Assembly: GCA_018665625.1 (NCBI GenBank)
Contig: JABJCF010000106.1
Coordinates: 1 to 8,366, forward strand
From: Nitrospina sp.
GTDB taxonomy: Bacteria > Nitrospinota > Nitrospinia > Nitrospinales > VA-1
Direction of reading: 5' to 3'
Length of the DNA stretch: 8,366 nt
The notes below the pieces were generated by a model that was given only the letters and a program-made list of their open reading frames with translations, was not told where the DNA came from and did no database searches. Position numbers and translations under genes: made by a program. Positions 1-6,403 of the stretch are shown piece by piece. Each line of letters starts with the position of its first letter. Position 1 is the stretch's first letter.

Positions 1-2
1 AT

Positions 3-281
3 CACGTGTCTCACGATAAAAAAGATATTGGTGCATTCAAAACACCAACGTTACGAGAGATATCCCGAACCGGTCCTTATATGCACGATGGTCGGTTCGT
101 TACTTTAAAACAAGTGATTGACCATTATAACCAGGGTGGGGTTAAAAACCCTTTTCTGGACAATCAAGTTATTCCGCTGGAGCTCACCGAATCTGAAAAG
201 CAGGATTTGGTGGAAATGCTTCGTTCGCTTAATGGTGAAGGTTGGCAGCATGCAAAAGCGCCACTGTCTTTTCCGGAGTAA
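3..281 (+). CDS. Di-haem cytochrome c peroxidase (CcpA/MauG family), C-terminal fragment
   Basis: The reading frame is already open at the left edge, so the gene starts outside the window and only about 92 C-terminal residues are present. They carry the family's C-terminal signature: FKTPTLREI, then PYMHDGRF, then a V.DHYN.GG motif, and finally LTE-EK-DLVEMLRSL. In bacterial di-haem peroxidases the Met of the PYMHDG segment is an axial ligand of the C-terminal, electron-accepting haem. Family members reduce H2O2 to water with electrons from small c-type cytochromes, normally in the periplasm. The CXXCH haem sites and any signal peptide lie upstream and cannot be checked. The GTG at position 6 is an internal Val, not a start. 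An ankyrin gene begins 33 bp downstream with its own strong ribosome site, and catalase follows, so this is likely the first visible gene of a peroxide-defence operon. A MauG-type enzyme with another substrate cannot be excluded from this fragment. Confidence 0.88.
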   Translation, partial: HVSHDKKDIGAFKTPTLREISRTGPYMHDGRFVTLKQVIDHYNQGGVKNPFLDNQVIPLELTESEKQDLVEMLRSLNGEGWQHAKAPLSFPE

Positions 282-300
282 TGATTAGTGACTATTAATT

Positions 301-307
301 TAGGAGG
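301..307 (+). promoter_or_regulatory. Ribosome binding site that fixes the ankyrin gene start
   Basis: TAGGAGG lies 7 nt before the ATG at 315. It sits inside the longer open frame that begins with GTG at 288, so the ATG at 315 is the better start and the nine extra upstream residues are untranslated leader. Confidence 0.8.
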
Positions 308-314
308 ATTACAA

Positions 315-818
315 ATGCGTAAATGGAAAGACTACAAAGAAACTATTAATTTGTCAGAAGATATATTTGCTCTGGCAAGAAGTGGAAACATAAACAGCCT
401 CAGAAGGTTTATAGAAATAACCCGGGGTCTGGATATTAACGAGAAAAATCATAAAGGGTATTCCCCTTTAATGATTGCGGTTTACCGCGGCAACCTTGAT
501 GCGGCAAAACTGCTTTTGGGAAAAGGGGCTGACCCCAACTCCACCGATTTTTCCGGGAATACGGTTCTTATGGGAGCTGCTTTCCAGGGGGATGTTGAGA
601 TGGTAATGCTCCTGCTACAACGTGGTGCGAGAAAAAATTCAAAGAATCACACTGGATTCACGGCAGAACAATGGGCCAATGCCTTTGGCCGTATTAATGT
701 AGTGGATATTTTAACAACAACTGAATCTAAACCATCAAAAATCCAAAATATGATAAATGCAGTAAAAATCATATGGGGATTTTTAAAACCAAATACCAAA
801 AAGGAGGCAATAGCATGA
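315..818 (+). CDS. Small cytoplasmic ankyrin-repeat protein, probable catalase accessory
   Basis: This is a 167-residue protein made of ankyrin repeats. A degenerate first repeat spans about 13-45, clear repeats about 47-77 ([14 protein letters not shown], then [13 protein letters not shown]) and 80-110 ([17 protein letters not shown], then LLLQRGA), and a final repeat about 113-135. The tail is basic and hydrophobic. There is no signal peptide, so the protein should be cytoplasmic, like its neighbour. The start at 315 is chosen for the TAGGAGG seven bases upstream. The TGA stop overlaps the catalase ATG in an ATGA, which implies translational coupling. Known parallels are Pseudomonas aeruginosa AnkB, encoded next to catalase KatB and needed for its full activity, and Campylobacter jejuni Cj1386, a small ankyrin protein beside katA involved in haem supply to it. 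A catalase-assisting role is inferred from this arrangement and not from any catalytic motif. Confidence 0.9.
   Translation: MRKWKDYKETINLSEDIFALARSGNINSLRRFIEITRGLDINEKNHKGYSPLMIAVYRGNLDAAKLLLGKGADPNSTDFSGNTVLMGAAFQGDVEMVMLLLQRGARKNSKNHTGFTAEQWANAFGRINVVDILTTTESKPSKIQNMINAVKIIWGFLKPNTKKEAIA
801..807 (+). promoter_or_regulatory. Catalase ribosome binding site inside the ankyrin gene
   Basis: AAGGAGG lies 7 nt before the catalase ATG at 815 and within the last codons of the ankyrin gene. It supports the start at 815 over the earlier in-frame ATG at 773, which would add 14 residues encoded within the ankyrin gene and has no comparable site. Confidence 0.8.
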
Positions 819-2245
819 ATGATAAAACATTGACCACAGCAGGGGGCCATCCTGTTTCAGAGAATCAGCATATTTTGACTGCGGGAGAAAGAGGCCCAGC
901 ATTACTTCAGGACTTTAATTTGATCGAAAAACTGGCGCACTTCAACCGGGAAAAAGTTCCCGAAAGAATTGTCCATGCAAATGGTTCCGGTGCATATGGG
1001 ACCTTTACGGTTACCCATGATATTTCAAAATACACCCGGGCCAAGGTGTTCAGCAAAATTGGAAAAAAGACCGATGTCTTTTTGAGGTTTTCTACCGTTG
1101 CGGGGGAAAGGGGATCTGCCGATACAGAGCGTGACCCGAGAGGCTTCGCGGTTAAATTCTATACGGATGATGGTATCTGGGATGTGGTGGGCAATAACAC
1201 ACCGGTCTTTTTTGAAAGAGATCCGATGAAGTTTCCAGATTTCGTTCACTCGCAAAAGCGCGATCCCGAAACAGGTTACAAGAATCCGAAACGGATGTGG
1301 GATTACTGGCAGACGGCACCGCAGGCACTTCATCAGATGACCATTCTCTTCAGTGACCGGGGGATTCCCGATGGCTACCGCTTCATGAATGGATATGGCA
1401 GTCATACATTTGGGTTATGGAACAAAGATGGTGAACGTTTTTGGGTGAAGTTCCACTTCAAGTCAGCCCAGGGAATCAAATGCCTGTCTGGCGACAAGGC
1501 CGCTAAAATTGCAGGTGAAGATCCAGATTATGCAGGACGTGATCTGTTCGAAGCTATCGAAAGGAAAGAGTTTCCCAAGTGGAATGTGAAAGTTCAGATC
1601 ATGCCTGAAAAAGACGCAGAAAACCGATCCTACAATCCTTTTGATCTGACAAAAATCTGGCCTCACAAAGAATATCCTTTGATGGATCTGGGTGTGATGG
1701 AGCTGAACAGAAACCCGAAAAACTATTTTGCCGAGGTCGAACAGGCGGCTTTCTCACCGTCGAACTTGCCTCCGGGAATTTGTGCGTCTCCCGACAAAAT
1801 GTTGCAGGCCCGTATGTTTGCCTATCCCGATGCGCAACGCTACCGGATCGGTGCAAATTATCAGGCGCTTCCTATTAACCGACCTCAAAATGAAGTGAAT
1901 AATTATCAGAGAGATGGCGCGCTTCGTTTTGACGGGAACTCCGGTGCTCAGGATAATTATCAGCCGAATACCTTTGGTGGGCCGGTTCCAGATGCATCGA
2001 CAAAAGAGCCGCCTCTCAAAATTTCAGGAGATGCGGATCGTTATAACTCGCATACAGGCAATGACGATTATTCTCAAGCAGGTGCGCTTTACAACATCAT
2101 GTCAGAAGAGCAAAAAGACAGCCTGACCTCAACCATTGCGGGAACAATGCAATCCATTCCCAGAGAGCTCGCAATGAAAAATATTGAGCACTTTAAAAAA
2201 TGCGATCCAGACTATGGAAGCAGAATTGAGAAAAAGCTGAGTTAA
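815..2245 (+). CDS. katA: Monofunctional haem catalase, small-subunit type
   Basis: This 476-residue enzyme converts H2O2 to water and oxygen in the cytoplasm. Its length is typical of small-subunit (clade 3-like) catalases, and there is no signal peptide or extra C-terminal domain. The distal active-site His is H54 in [13 protein letters not shown], the distal Asn is N127 in [11 protein letters not shown], and the proximal haem-ligand Tyr is Y337 in [12 protein letters not shown]. The conserved blocks [41 protein letters not shown] and [15 protein letters not shown] are intact. The C-terminal part has the usual NYQRDG and DPDYGSRI segments, so the gene looks complete and functional. It overlaps the ankyrin gene by 4 bp and is the last gene of the operon. 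No convincing OxyR, PerR or Fur box can be judged because the operon promoter is outside the window. The symbol is a family-level name; katA versus katB or katE naming is arbitrary here. Confidence 0.97.
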   Translation: MNDKTLTTAGGHPVSENQHILTAGERGPALLQDFNLIEKLAHFNREKVPERIVHANGSGAYGTFTVTHDISKYTRAKVFSKIGKKTDVFLRFSTVAGERGSADTERDPRGFAVKFYTDDGIWDVVGNNTPVFFERDPMKFPDFVHSQKRDPETGYKNPKRMWDYWQTAPQALHQMTILFSDRGIPDGYRFMNGYGSHTFGLWNKDGERFWVKFHFKSAQGIKCLSGDKAAKIAGEDPDYAGRDLFEAIERKEFPKWNVKVQIMPEKDAENRSYNPFDLTKIWPHKEYPLMDLGVMELNRNPKNYFAEVEQAAFSPSNLPPGICASPDKMLQARMFAYPDAQRYRIGANYQALPINRPQNEVNNYQRDGALRFDGNSGAQDNYQPNTFGGPVPDASTKEPPLKISGDADRYNSHTGNDDYSQAGALYNIMSEEQKDSLTSTIAGTMQSIPRELAMKNIEHFKKCDPDYGSRIEKKLS

Positions 2246-2304
2246 AAGTTTAAAGGTGTCTTTCTCTGTCTTGCGGTTTATGCCTGGTTTATTTTTGTCA
2301 AACC

Positions 2305-2436
2305 CCCATTTCGGTGCTGGGTAGCGACTGCAAGGCGGAGAGGATTTTTTTTGTGAGAATTTTCATGAGGTAAAATTGCTAATAATTAAATAATTTGATT
2401 TTTGTATGTCTAGGTTCCAGCACCCGACGAAACGGG
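2305..2436. repeat. Long imperfect inverted repeat between catalase and response regulator
   Basis: The left arm at 2305-2320 (CCCATTTCGGTGCTGG) is the reverse complement of the right arm at 2417-2436, except for one mismatch and a 4-nt insertion in the right arm. The innermost 8 bp (GGTGCTGG / CCAGCACC) match exactly. The arms enclose about 96 bp, the distal part of which is very AT-rich. The right arm also contains a small hairpin, ACCCG-ACGAAA-CGGGT (2422-2437). No target-site duplication or coding frame is evident. It could be a small non-autonomous element, a structured 3' end of the catalase transcript, or chance. Confidence 0.4.
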
Positions 2437-2483
2437 TAGGATTTAGGTGGATTTTAATATGAAACTGTATTTAGGATGAAATT

Positions 2484-2488
2484 AGGAG
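2484..2488 (+). promoter_or_regulatory. Ribosome binding site of the response regulator
   Basis: AGGAG lies 6 nt before the ATG at 2495 and supports that start. Confidence 0.65.
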
Positions 2489-2494
2489 ACTGGC

Positions 2495-2938
2495 ATGAGT
2501 TCGGGGAGATTAAAGAAAAGCAGCATACTGCTGGTAGATGATGACGAAACTACTGTTGAGATGATGGAAACGATTTTTCTTTCAAGAAACTACGATGTAA
2601 TAACTAAATTAAGTGGCGAGGAGGGGTTAGAATATATCAAAGAGAACCCGCCTGTTTCTGTAGTGCTTTCAGATTATAAAATGGGGGCAATGAACGGGCT
2701 GGAGTTTTTAAAGCAAGTTGAGGTTCTTTCTCCGCTTACAAAACGATGTCTTTGCTCAGGTTTTTTTGATAAAAGAATTATGGAAAACAAGGTGGAAATG
2801 CAGGAAATTCACGGCTACTTTATAAAACCCGTCGACCTTAAAGAAATGTTGGTAAATGTGGATGAGTTGATAAAAGATGTAGCGGAGAATAGGGTGGTTG
2901 TTCCCAGCAAAAAACAATCGGAAAGATTGGATGGATAG
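2495..2938 (+). CDS. Single-domain response regulator (REC receiver, no output domain)
   Basis: This 147-residue protein is a CheY-like receiver domain (about residues 9-130) with a short charged tail. Visible key residues are the acidic cluster D15-D16-D17 (ILLVDDDETT), the phospho-acceptor D60 in VVLSDYKMG, the switch Ser S88 in RCLCSGF where Thr is more common, and the conserved K111-P112 in GYFIKPVDL. It should be phosphorylated by a histidine kinase. With no DNA-binding, HD-GYP or GGDEF domain, its output must be a protein-protein interaction, as with CheY- or Spo0F-like proteins. No kinase or chemotaxis gene is visible nearby. It stands alone between a 249-bp spacer upstream and a 279-bp spacer downstream, so it is probably monocistronic. 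The sequence style (SDYKMGAMNGLEFL) resembles receivers found in front of HD-GYP or NtrC-like proteins, but nothing follows here. Confidence 0.93.
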   Translation: MSSGRLKKSSILLVDDDETTVEMMETIFLSRNYDVITKLSGEEGLEYIKENPPVSVVLSDYKMGAMNGLEFLKQVEVLSPLTKRCLCSGFFDKRIMENKVEMQEIHGYFIKPVDLKEMLVNVDELIKDVAENRVVVPSKKQSERLDG

Positions 2939-3053
2939 CCAGATGAAGAAATTGAATAGTTAAAGTAGGGTCTAGGCGATAGCAGAGAACTTATTAAGAG
3001 GGGTGCTCAAGTTTATAAATTACATGTGAGATCGTAATCATAGTGAAAAATAT

Positions 3054-3146
3054 GTGTTCCTGGTTTTACTCCTACTTGCCATTGTACTGATTGCCCATTT
3101 CGAACCTTTCCAGGGGGGTACTCTTGGGAATCTTAAGCGCAATTAA
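3054..3146 (+). CDS. Possible short one-helix membrane ORF (uncertain)
   Basis: From GTG at 3054 the frame reads 30 residues. A strong hydrophobic stretch (VFLVLLLLAIVLIA) is followed by HFEPFQGG and a basic end, LKRN, then TAA. The open frame extends upstream to about 3030 (DRNHSEKY), so a charged-hydrophobic-charged layout appears. Immediately before it an ATG at 3024 is followed at once by an in-frame TGA at 3027. No ribosome site precedes the GTG. It is either a very small membrane protein with an unusual start, the remnant of a ~40-residue gene inactivated by one base change, or a chance hydrophobic frame in a T-rich spacer. No family is recognised. Confidence 0.25.
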   Translation: MFLVLLLLAIVLIAHFEPFQGGTLGNLKRN

Positions 3147-3217
3147 AAACATGTTGAGGATTTCTATTTTGCAAATCTCACAAGATCCTTAATAATTTTT
3201 ACAATGAATTTTTGATT

Positions 3218-4822
3218 TTAGTAGGGCGGAAGAGTGGTTAGCCTGTGGTCTTCAACGGGGCCACCGACTGTAAAATGGTATAGGCTCTGATATTTTAAAT
3301 CTTTAATACCGAAAATATGGTGAACGGAGTCATCAAAAAAACATCCGATCCCAGTGCTACGAATACCGCTCACTTCAGCTTGAAGGTAAAGAACTTGCCC
3401 GATAGCTCCACACTCCCAATAAAGGCGCGGATAAACCCAGGGGCCAATTTGATTTAGCGGCGCTTCAAAAGCGCTTATCATTCCCAGGCTGAAACAGCCT
3501 GCACCAGCGATTTCTTGTCCGCAAGATACCCCGGCTGCCATACGCTGGCAGTTATATTCCTCCAGTAAAAATAGATCTAATTCTTTGGGGCATCCTTCGG
3601 GTTTCTCCCATTTAAAATGATCACTCAATGTGGATTTTAAGTCTTCTAGATGATTTTTGTTGCGCACAAGAAAGTACAGACCTTTTGGCAAATCATCGAC
3701 TCGATGAACGAATAACCCCAGATGAACCTGAGGCTCCCAGGGAAAAGTTTGGAAGGGTAGGGGGCATGCGCTGGGAACGGTTTTTATTAAAAATTGATAA
3801 AAGGTGTTCCGGGCTATCCGAGTTTTCCCATCCATTGCCACTGCGCTACGCCTCTGGTGAATGGCTTTTCGTAATGGGAACTTGTCGTCTTCGATGAGAT
3901 GAGAAGAGCTTTCTCCATTGGAAGTAAGGGGCGTAGAACTATTGGGCTTTCTGACGGCTTTTGCGACCTCATCTATCCCGGACCAGTTCATATGACTTTT
4001 GCTAAGAATATTGGGAGTGCCTTGCCAAATCAGGTCAGAGAATCCCAGTGCAAAATCAGTGTGTGTTGAATTGATATTAACTTTTTTATGGGTCGGTAAA
4101 ACAGCGATCAGGCAATCGGGAACTTCAACTTCTACATCATCTTTTTCAGGTAACCCCAAAATGGTTTCCAAATCCTTGTGGGATAGGTTGTCCATTAAAT
4201 GAGTTTGCCAACCCAAACCCGAGCAGGAAATATTGATAGCAGCCAGTGCATGACCAAGATCGTGCTGGCAGTACCGAAAAGCCCGATGTCCATATTTCCA
4301 GGCTTCCCGCCAGTGGATAGAACTTAAGCCAATAAAGATTGTTTCTGCAGGTAACCCTTCTGTCATTCCCCCCCAAGTCTCCAGTGAGAAGTGGGTTCTA
4401 ATTTCCAGACCGTGAGTTTCCGGGCTGTAATGAAAAACAGTTGGTTTTTCCGTTAGACCTTTTAAAGGGCCGCATACCAGATAACCTTCAGTAGGGTGCA
4501 AGTTGCCGCTGGAAGGGTTGACTCTCAAGGCCCATTTTGTGCCTTGAAAAGATTTCCAAGCGGATAGCGCAAGACTATCAAAAAATAGTTGGGAAATGGA
4601 CTCAAACCCTAATGGGCAAGCAGGAACTTTCTCGGGAGTTAGGGCTTCGGAGAAAGATGGATTTGCTGAAGCAGTCATTTTCATCAATGGCAGGACTTCA
4701 GTCCCTTCATATCTACGAAAAGGATCGGGCTGACTCGCCCAATCTAAATTCCCGGGACCGGGTGCAAAAGCATGCTGATTGTGTTTGGAAGAACGGTGGT
4801 AATGAAAAACTTTGTTAATCAT
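3218..4822 (-). CDS. SagB/ThcOx-type FMN oxidoreductase with two tandem nitroreductase-fold halves
   Basis: This 534-residue protein begins with a conserved-looking segment (YHRSSKHNQHAF, LDWASQPDPFRRYEG). Half one (about 75-265) has the SagB-like NPSSGNLHPTEGYLV motif (102-116) and KYGHRAFRYCQHDLGHALAA (176-195). Half two (about 315-510) starts with a nitroreductase-like LRKAIHQRRSAVAM and ends with YPRLYWECGAIGQVLYLQAE and GIGCFFDDSVHHIFGI. Nitroreductase-fold enzymes bind FMN at a dimer interface, so a tandem copy could form the dimer within one chain. SagB and ThcOx relatives oxidise azolines to azoles in peptide natural products, but no YcaO cyclodehydratase, E1-like protein or clear precursor is present, so the substrate is unknown. 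No signal peptide or membrane segment is seen. GAAGG lies 5 nt before the ATG. The 173-residue repeat-protein gene lies 69 bp upstream on the same strand, so cotranscription is likely. Confidence 0.8.
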   Translation of the reverse strand: MINKVFHYHRSSKHNQHAFAPGPGNLDWASQPDPFRRYEGTEVLPLMKMTASANPSFSEALTPEKVPACPLGFESISQLFFDSLALSAWKSFQGTKWALRVNPSSGNLHPTEGYLVCGPLKGLTEKPTVFHYSPETHGLEIRTHFSLETWGGMTEGLPAETIFIGLSSIHWREAWKYGHRAFRYCQHDLGHALAAINISCSGLGWQTHLMDNLSHKDLETILGLPEKDDVEVEVPDCLIAVLPTHKKVNINSTHTDFALGFSDLIWQGTPNILSKSHMNWSGIDEVAKAVRKPNSSTPLTSNGESSSHLIEDDKFPLRKAIHQRRSAVAMDGKTRIARNTFYQFLIKTVPSACPLPFQTFPWEPQVHLGLFVHRVDDLPKGLYFLVRNKNHLEDLKSTLSDHFKWEKPEGCPKELDLFLLEEYNCQRMAAGVSCGQEIAGAGCFSLGMISAFEAPLNQIGPWVYPRLYWECGAIGQVLYLQAEVSGIRSTGIGCFFDDSVHHIFGIKDLKYQSLYHFTVGGPVEDHRLTTLPPY

Positions 4823-4891
4823 GCTTGCCTTCGATCAAGTGGAGAAAGAGCGAGATTGTTTTTTTGGAAGAATAAGGTTGGGATCATTTAA

Positions 4892-5413
4892 TCAAGCGCA
4901 TTCTTCGATGCAAGCTTCTAAATCTTTGTTGATGGCTTCCAGTAGCTCCTTTTTCAAATCTTCGTTGATTTCATTTATAGCGTCTTCATCGCATTTTTCG
5001 ATTTTCCAATCGTAACCCTCTATCGAGTCTTTTGTCGTACCTAACTTTTTGACTTCAGCAATAGCTTCTTCCAGGGTGGATGCTTTCAAGACCGTTTCCA
5101 AATTGGTGTTGACTAGAATATGAGCGACATTCAAATCATAATGGGCGGTTAGCCCATCCCAGAAAATATTTTCATCGGTTTCTTCCTCATCGATGCGCTC
5201 CACGATAGCGTCCGTTAATTTAGCATCAAAACTGTTGATTCCGCCCTCTTCGCATCCTTCAATTTTCCATTCATAATCGGTGAACAAATCTTTTTTGTCG
5301 ACCATTCGCTCCACTTCCTTGTTGGCCTGTTCTTTCATGGTTCGAGATTTCAAACGAACCTCCAGATTGCTATAGACATGAACGTTTTTAACTTTTAACT
5401 TAAAATTTGCCAT
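4892..5413 (-). CDS. Acidic hypothetical protein with a duplicated ~88-residue unit
   Basis: I do not recognise this 173-residue family. It contains two copies of one unit: residues about 8-63 and about 96-150 align over NLE..LK..T.(K/E)E....EV and then Y(E/D)WKIE.C.E..IN, with the two WKIE blocks at 49-52 and 136-139. Each unit reads as a strand (NLEVRLK / NLETVLK), a charged amphipathic helix, and a strand (YEWKIE / YDWKIE). The linker (64-95) and C-terminus are very acidic and helical. The four cysteines are C54 and C141, equivalent between the repeats, and C167 and C172 near the end. There is no signal peptide or membrane helix, so it should be soluble and cytoplasmic. The start is supported by GAGG 7 nt upstream of the ATG. 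It is the first gene of a likely two-gene unit with the SagB-like oxidoreductase. A binding, scaffold or carrier role is possible but unsupported. Confidence 0.8.
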   Translation of the reverse strand: MANFKLKVKNVHVYSNLEVRLKSRTMKEQANKEVERMVDKKDLFTDYEWKIEGCEEGGINSFDAKLTDAIVERIDEEETDENIFWDGLTAHYDLNVAHILVNTNLETVLKASTLEEAIAEVKKLGTTKDSIEGYDWKIEKCDEDAINEINEDLKKELLEAINKDLEACIEECA

Positions 5414-5427
5414 TATAAATCCTCGTC

Positions 5428-5442
5428 GCCCTCCAGTAGGGC
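5428..5442 (-). promoter_or_regulatory. Small hairpin beside the ribosome site of the repeat-protein gene
   Basis: In the minus-strand leader, GCCCT and AGGGC form a 5-bp stem with a 5-nt loop ending 3 nt before the GAGG ribosome site (5421-5424). Its closeness suggests it could affect ribosome access, but the stem is short and may be incidental. Confidence 0.3.
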
Positions 5443-5474
5443 TCGAAATCTAAGCCATATTTTGGAAGGATCCA

Positions 5475-5497
5475 GTAAATGTTGGTTGTAAATGCTG
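5475..5497. repeat. Direct repeat GTAAATGYTG in the intergenic regulatory region
   Basis: GTAAATGTTG (5475-5484) and GTAAATGCTG (5488-5497) form a direct repeat of 13-bp period. They lie in the 219-bp gap between the divergent repeat-protein and TVP38-like genes, downstream of the minus-strand promoter. The half-site GTAAAT recurs in the palindrome at 5545-5554. A repressor or activator could bind here; none is identified. Confidence 0.3.
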
Positions 5498-5520
5498 CTT
5501 CCTATAGTTAGAGGGGAGAA

Positions 5521-5549
5521 TTTATAAAAGGATTTAACCTTGCTGTAAA
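5521..5549 (-). promoter_or_regulatory. Sigma70-type promoter for the repeat-protein/SagB-like unit
   Basis: On the minus strand a -35 box TTTACA (5544-5549) and a -10 box TATAAA (5521-5526) are separated by exactly 17 bp, each matching five of six consensus bases. Transcription would begin near 5514 and give a leader of about 100 nt before the ATG at 5413. The perfect 10-bp palindrome GTAAATTTAC (5545-5554) overlaps the -35 box and is a candidate operator. Confidence 0.55.
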
Positions 5550-5582
5550 TTTACGAATTGATGGATGTATGTCTGTTAAACT

Positions 5583-5597
5583 AAACCGCTTCGGTTT
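5583..5597 (+). promoter_or_regulatory. Hairpin in the probable leader of the TVP38-like gene
   Basis: AAACCG and CGGTTT form a perfect 6-bp stem with a 3-nt CTT loop, 35 nt before the ATG at 5633. A moderately T-rich stretch follows but no clean T run, so it is a weak attenuator or leader structure rather than a confident terminator. No convincing plus-strand promoter was found in this gap. Confidence 0.3.
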
Positions 5598-5632
5598 TGC
5601 TTTGAGCTTTTGTATCAGGGAATGTGTAAGGC

Positions 5633-6298
5633 ATGGAAAAACTTAAAATTTTTGTATTATTTCTGCTGGGAATTTTCCTGATCAATTACTTTGATCCTGC
5701 GCAATATCTCACTTTGGAAAGTCTGAAATTCAATCGAGATGAGCTTGAAGTTTTCTACCAGAACAACGCATTGGCTATGATAGGGGGTTATGTAGCGGCC
5801 TATATTATGATTGGGTTGTTTTTGCTCCCCGGTGCTACTTTTCTCAGTTTTGCGGCAGGGCTTATTTTCGGTCCTGGATTGGGGGTAGTTGTTGTCGTTA
5901 TTGGTTCAACATTGGGGGCAACGTTGGCATTCTTAGTGTCGCGCTATTTGTTAAGGGATTGGGTGGAGGAAAAATTTGCCAATCAGGTAAGAGGTGTAAA
6001 CGGAAATTTATGTGAAAAGCCTATTAATAGCGTTCTGTTTTTCAGGTTGGTGCCTCTCTTTCCTTTTTTTGCTGTCAATATTGGTTTTGCCTTATCGCAG
6101 GTTCCTTTAAAATATTTTTTCTTTGGGACTATGTTTGGAAAGTTGCCAGCAACTTATATCTATACCCATGCCGGCAACAATCTGGCTAAGGTCAATGCAT
6201 TATCAGATATCATGTCCATGCAGGTTCTCGGTTCCTTATCCCTTCTTGGCCTTCTTGCAATAATCCCAATCCTTTATAAAAAGATAAAGGTTTCGTAA
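5633..6298 (+). CDS. TVP38/TMEM64 (VTT-domain, DedA-like) integral membrane protein
   Basis: This 221-residue inner-membrane protein has hydrophobic segments at about 5-20, 47-78, 82-106, 133-155, 160-178 and 196-214. The VTT-domain signatures are present: FAAGLIFGPGLG (73-84), GSTLGATLAFLVSRYLLRDW (91-110), and FFRLVPLFPFFAVNIGFAL (136-154) with the conserved Arg R138. The family's GKLPATYIYTHAG segment (169-181) follows. Length matches bacterial YdjX/TVP38-type proteins. DedA and VTT-family proteins are linked to lipid scrambling or translocation and membrane homeostasis, but the substrate of this subgroup is unknown. The ATG at 5633 has only a weak upstream purine stretch (CAGGGA) as ribosome site. 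It is divergent from the repeat-protein gene and may be followed by the small gene at 6404. Confidence 0.92.
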   Translation: MEKLKIFVLFLLGIFLINYFDPAQYLTLESLKFNRDELEVFYQNNALAMIGGYVAAYIMIGLFLLPGATFLSFAAGLIFGPGLGVVVVVIGSTLGATLAFLVSRYLLRDWVEEKFANQVRGVNGNLCEKPINSVLFFRLVPLFPFFAVNIGFALSQVPLKYFFFGTMFGKLPATYIYTHAGNNLAKVNALSDIMSMQVLGSLSLLGLLAIIPILYKKIKVS

Positions 6299-6321
6299 AA
6301 GATTTATGTTTTTTTCATCTC

Positions 6322-6350
6322 TTGACTGGGAGCTGTATTTAAGGTTAACT
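6322..6350 (+). promoter_or_regulatory. Possible promoter for the 60-residue protein gene
   Basis: TTGACT (6322-6327) and TTAACT (6345-6350) are separated by 17 bp. The -35 box is good and the -10 box is poor. Transcription would start near 6357, about 47 nt before the ATG. A 6-bp stem, GTTGTT / AACAAC (6367-6372 / 6380-6385), then lies just before the ribosome site. Confidence 0.3.
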
Positions 6351-6403
6351 ACTTTTTTAAGAAAAGGTTGTTGGAGCAGAACAACAACTAAAAGGAATTT
6401 ATA

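Noticed and set aside
288..314. GTG start at 288 for the ankyrin gene
   Set aside because: The nine extra codons contain the TAGGAGG that serves the ATG at 315, and no ribosome site precedes the GTG.
773..814. Upstream ATG at 773 for catalase
   Set aside because: It lies inside the ankyrin gene without a ribosome site; the AAGGAGG before ATG 815 and the known catalase N-terminus favour 815.
1025..2126. Several open frames on either strand within the catalase gene
   Set aside because: They overlap a complete, highly conserved catalase, have no ribosome sites and encode unlikely protein sequences.
3218..5413. Azole-forming RiPP (streptolysin S/cyanobactin-like) cluster
   Set aside because: Only the SagB-like oxidoreductase is present. 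There is no YcaO, E1-like protein, protease or short Cys/Ser/Thr-rich precursor, and the 173-residue neighbour is acidic and structured.
5479..5511. Ten-residue leader peptide (ATG TTG GTT ... TAG) with GGAAGG upstream
   Set aside because: It has no run of regulatory codons and no following attenuator; it lies far from the TVP38-like start and reads through the GTAAATG repeats, so chance is the simplest explanation.
5583..5610. Intrinsic terminator at the AAACCG-CTT-CGGTTT hairpin
   Set aside because: The stem is short and AT-rich at its base, the T run is interrupted, and no plus-strand gene ends upstream of it.
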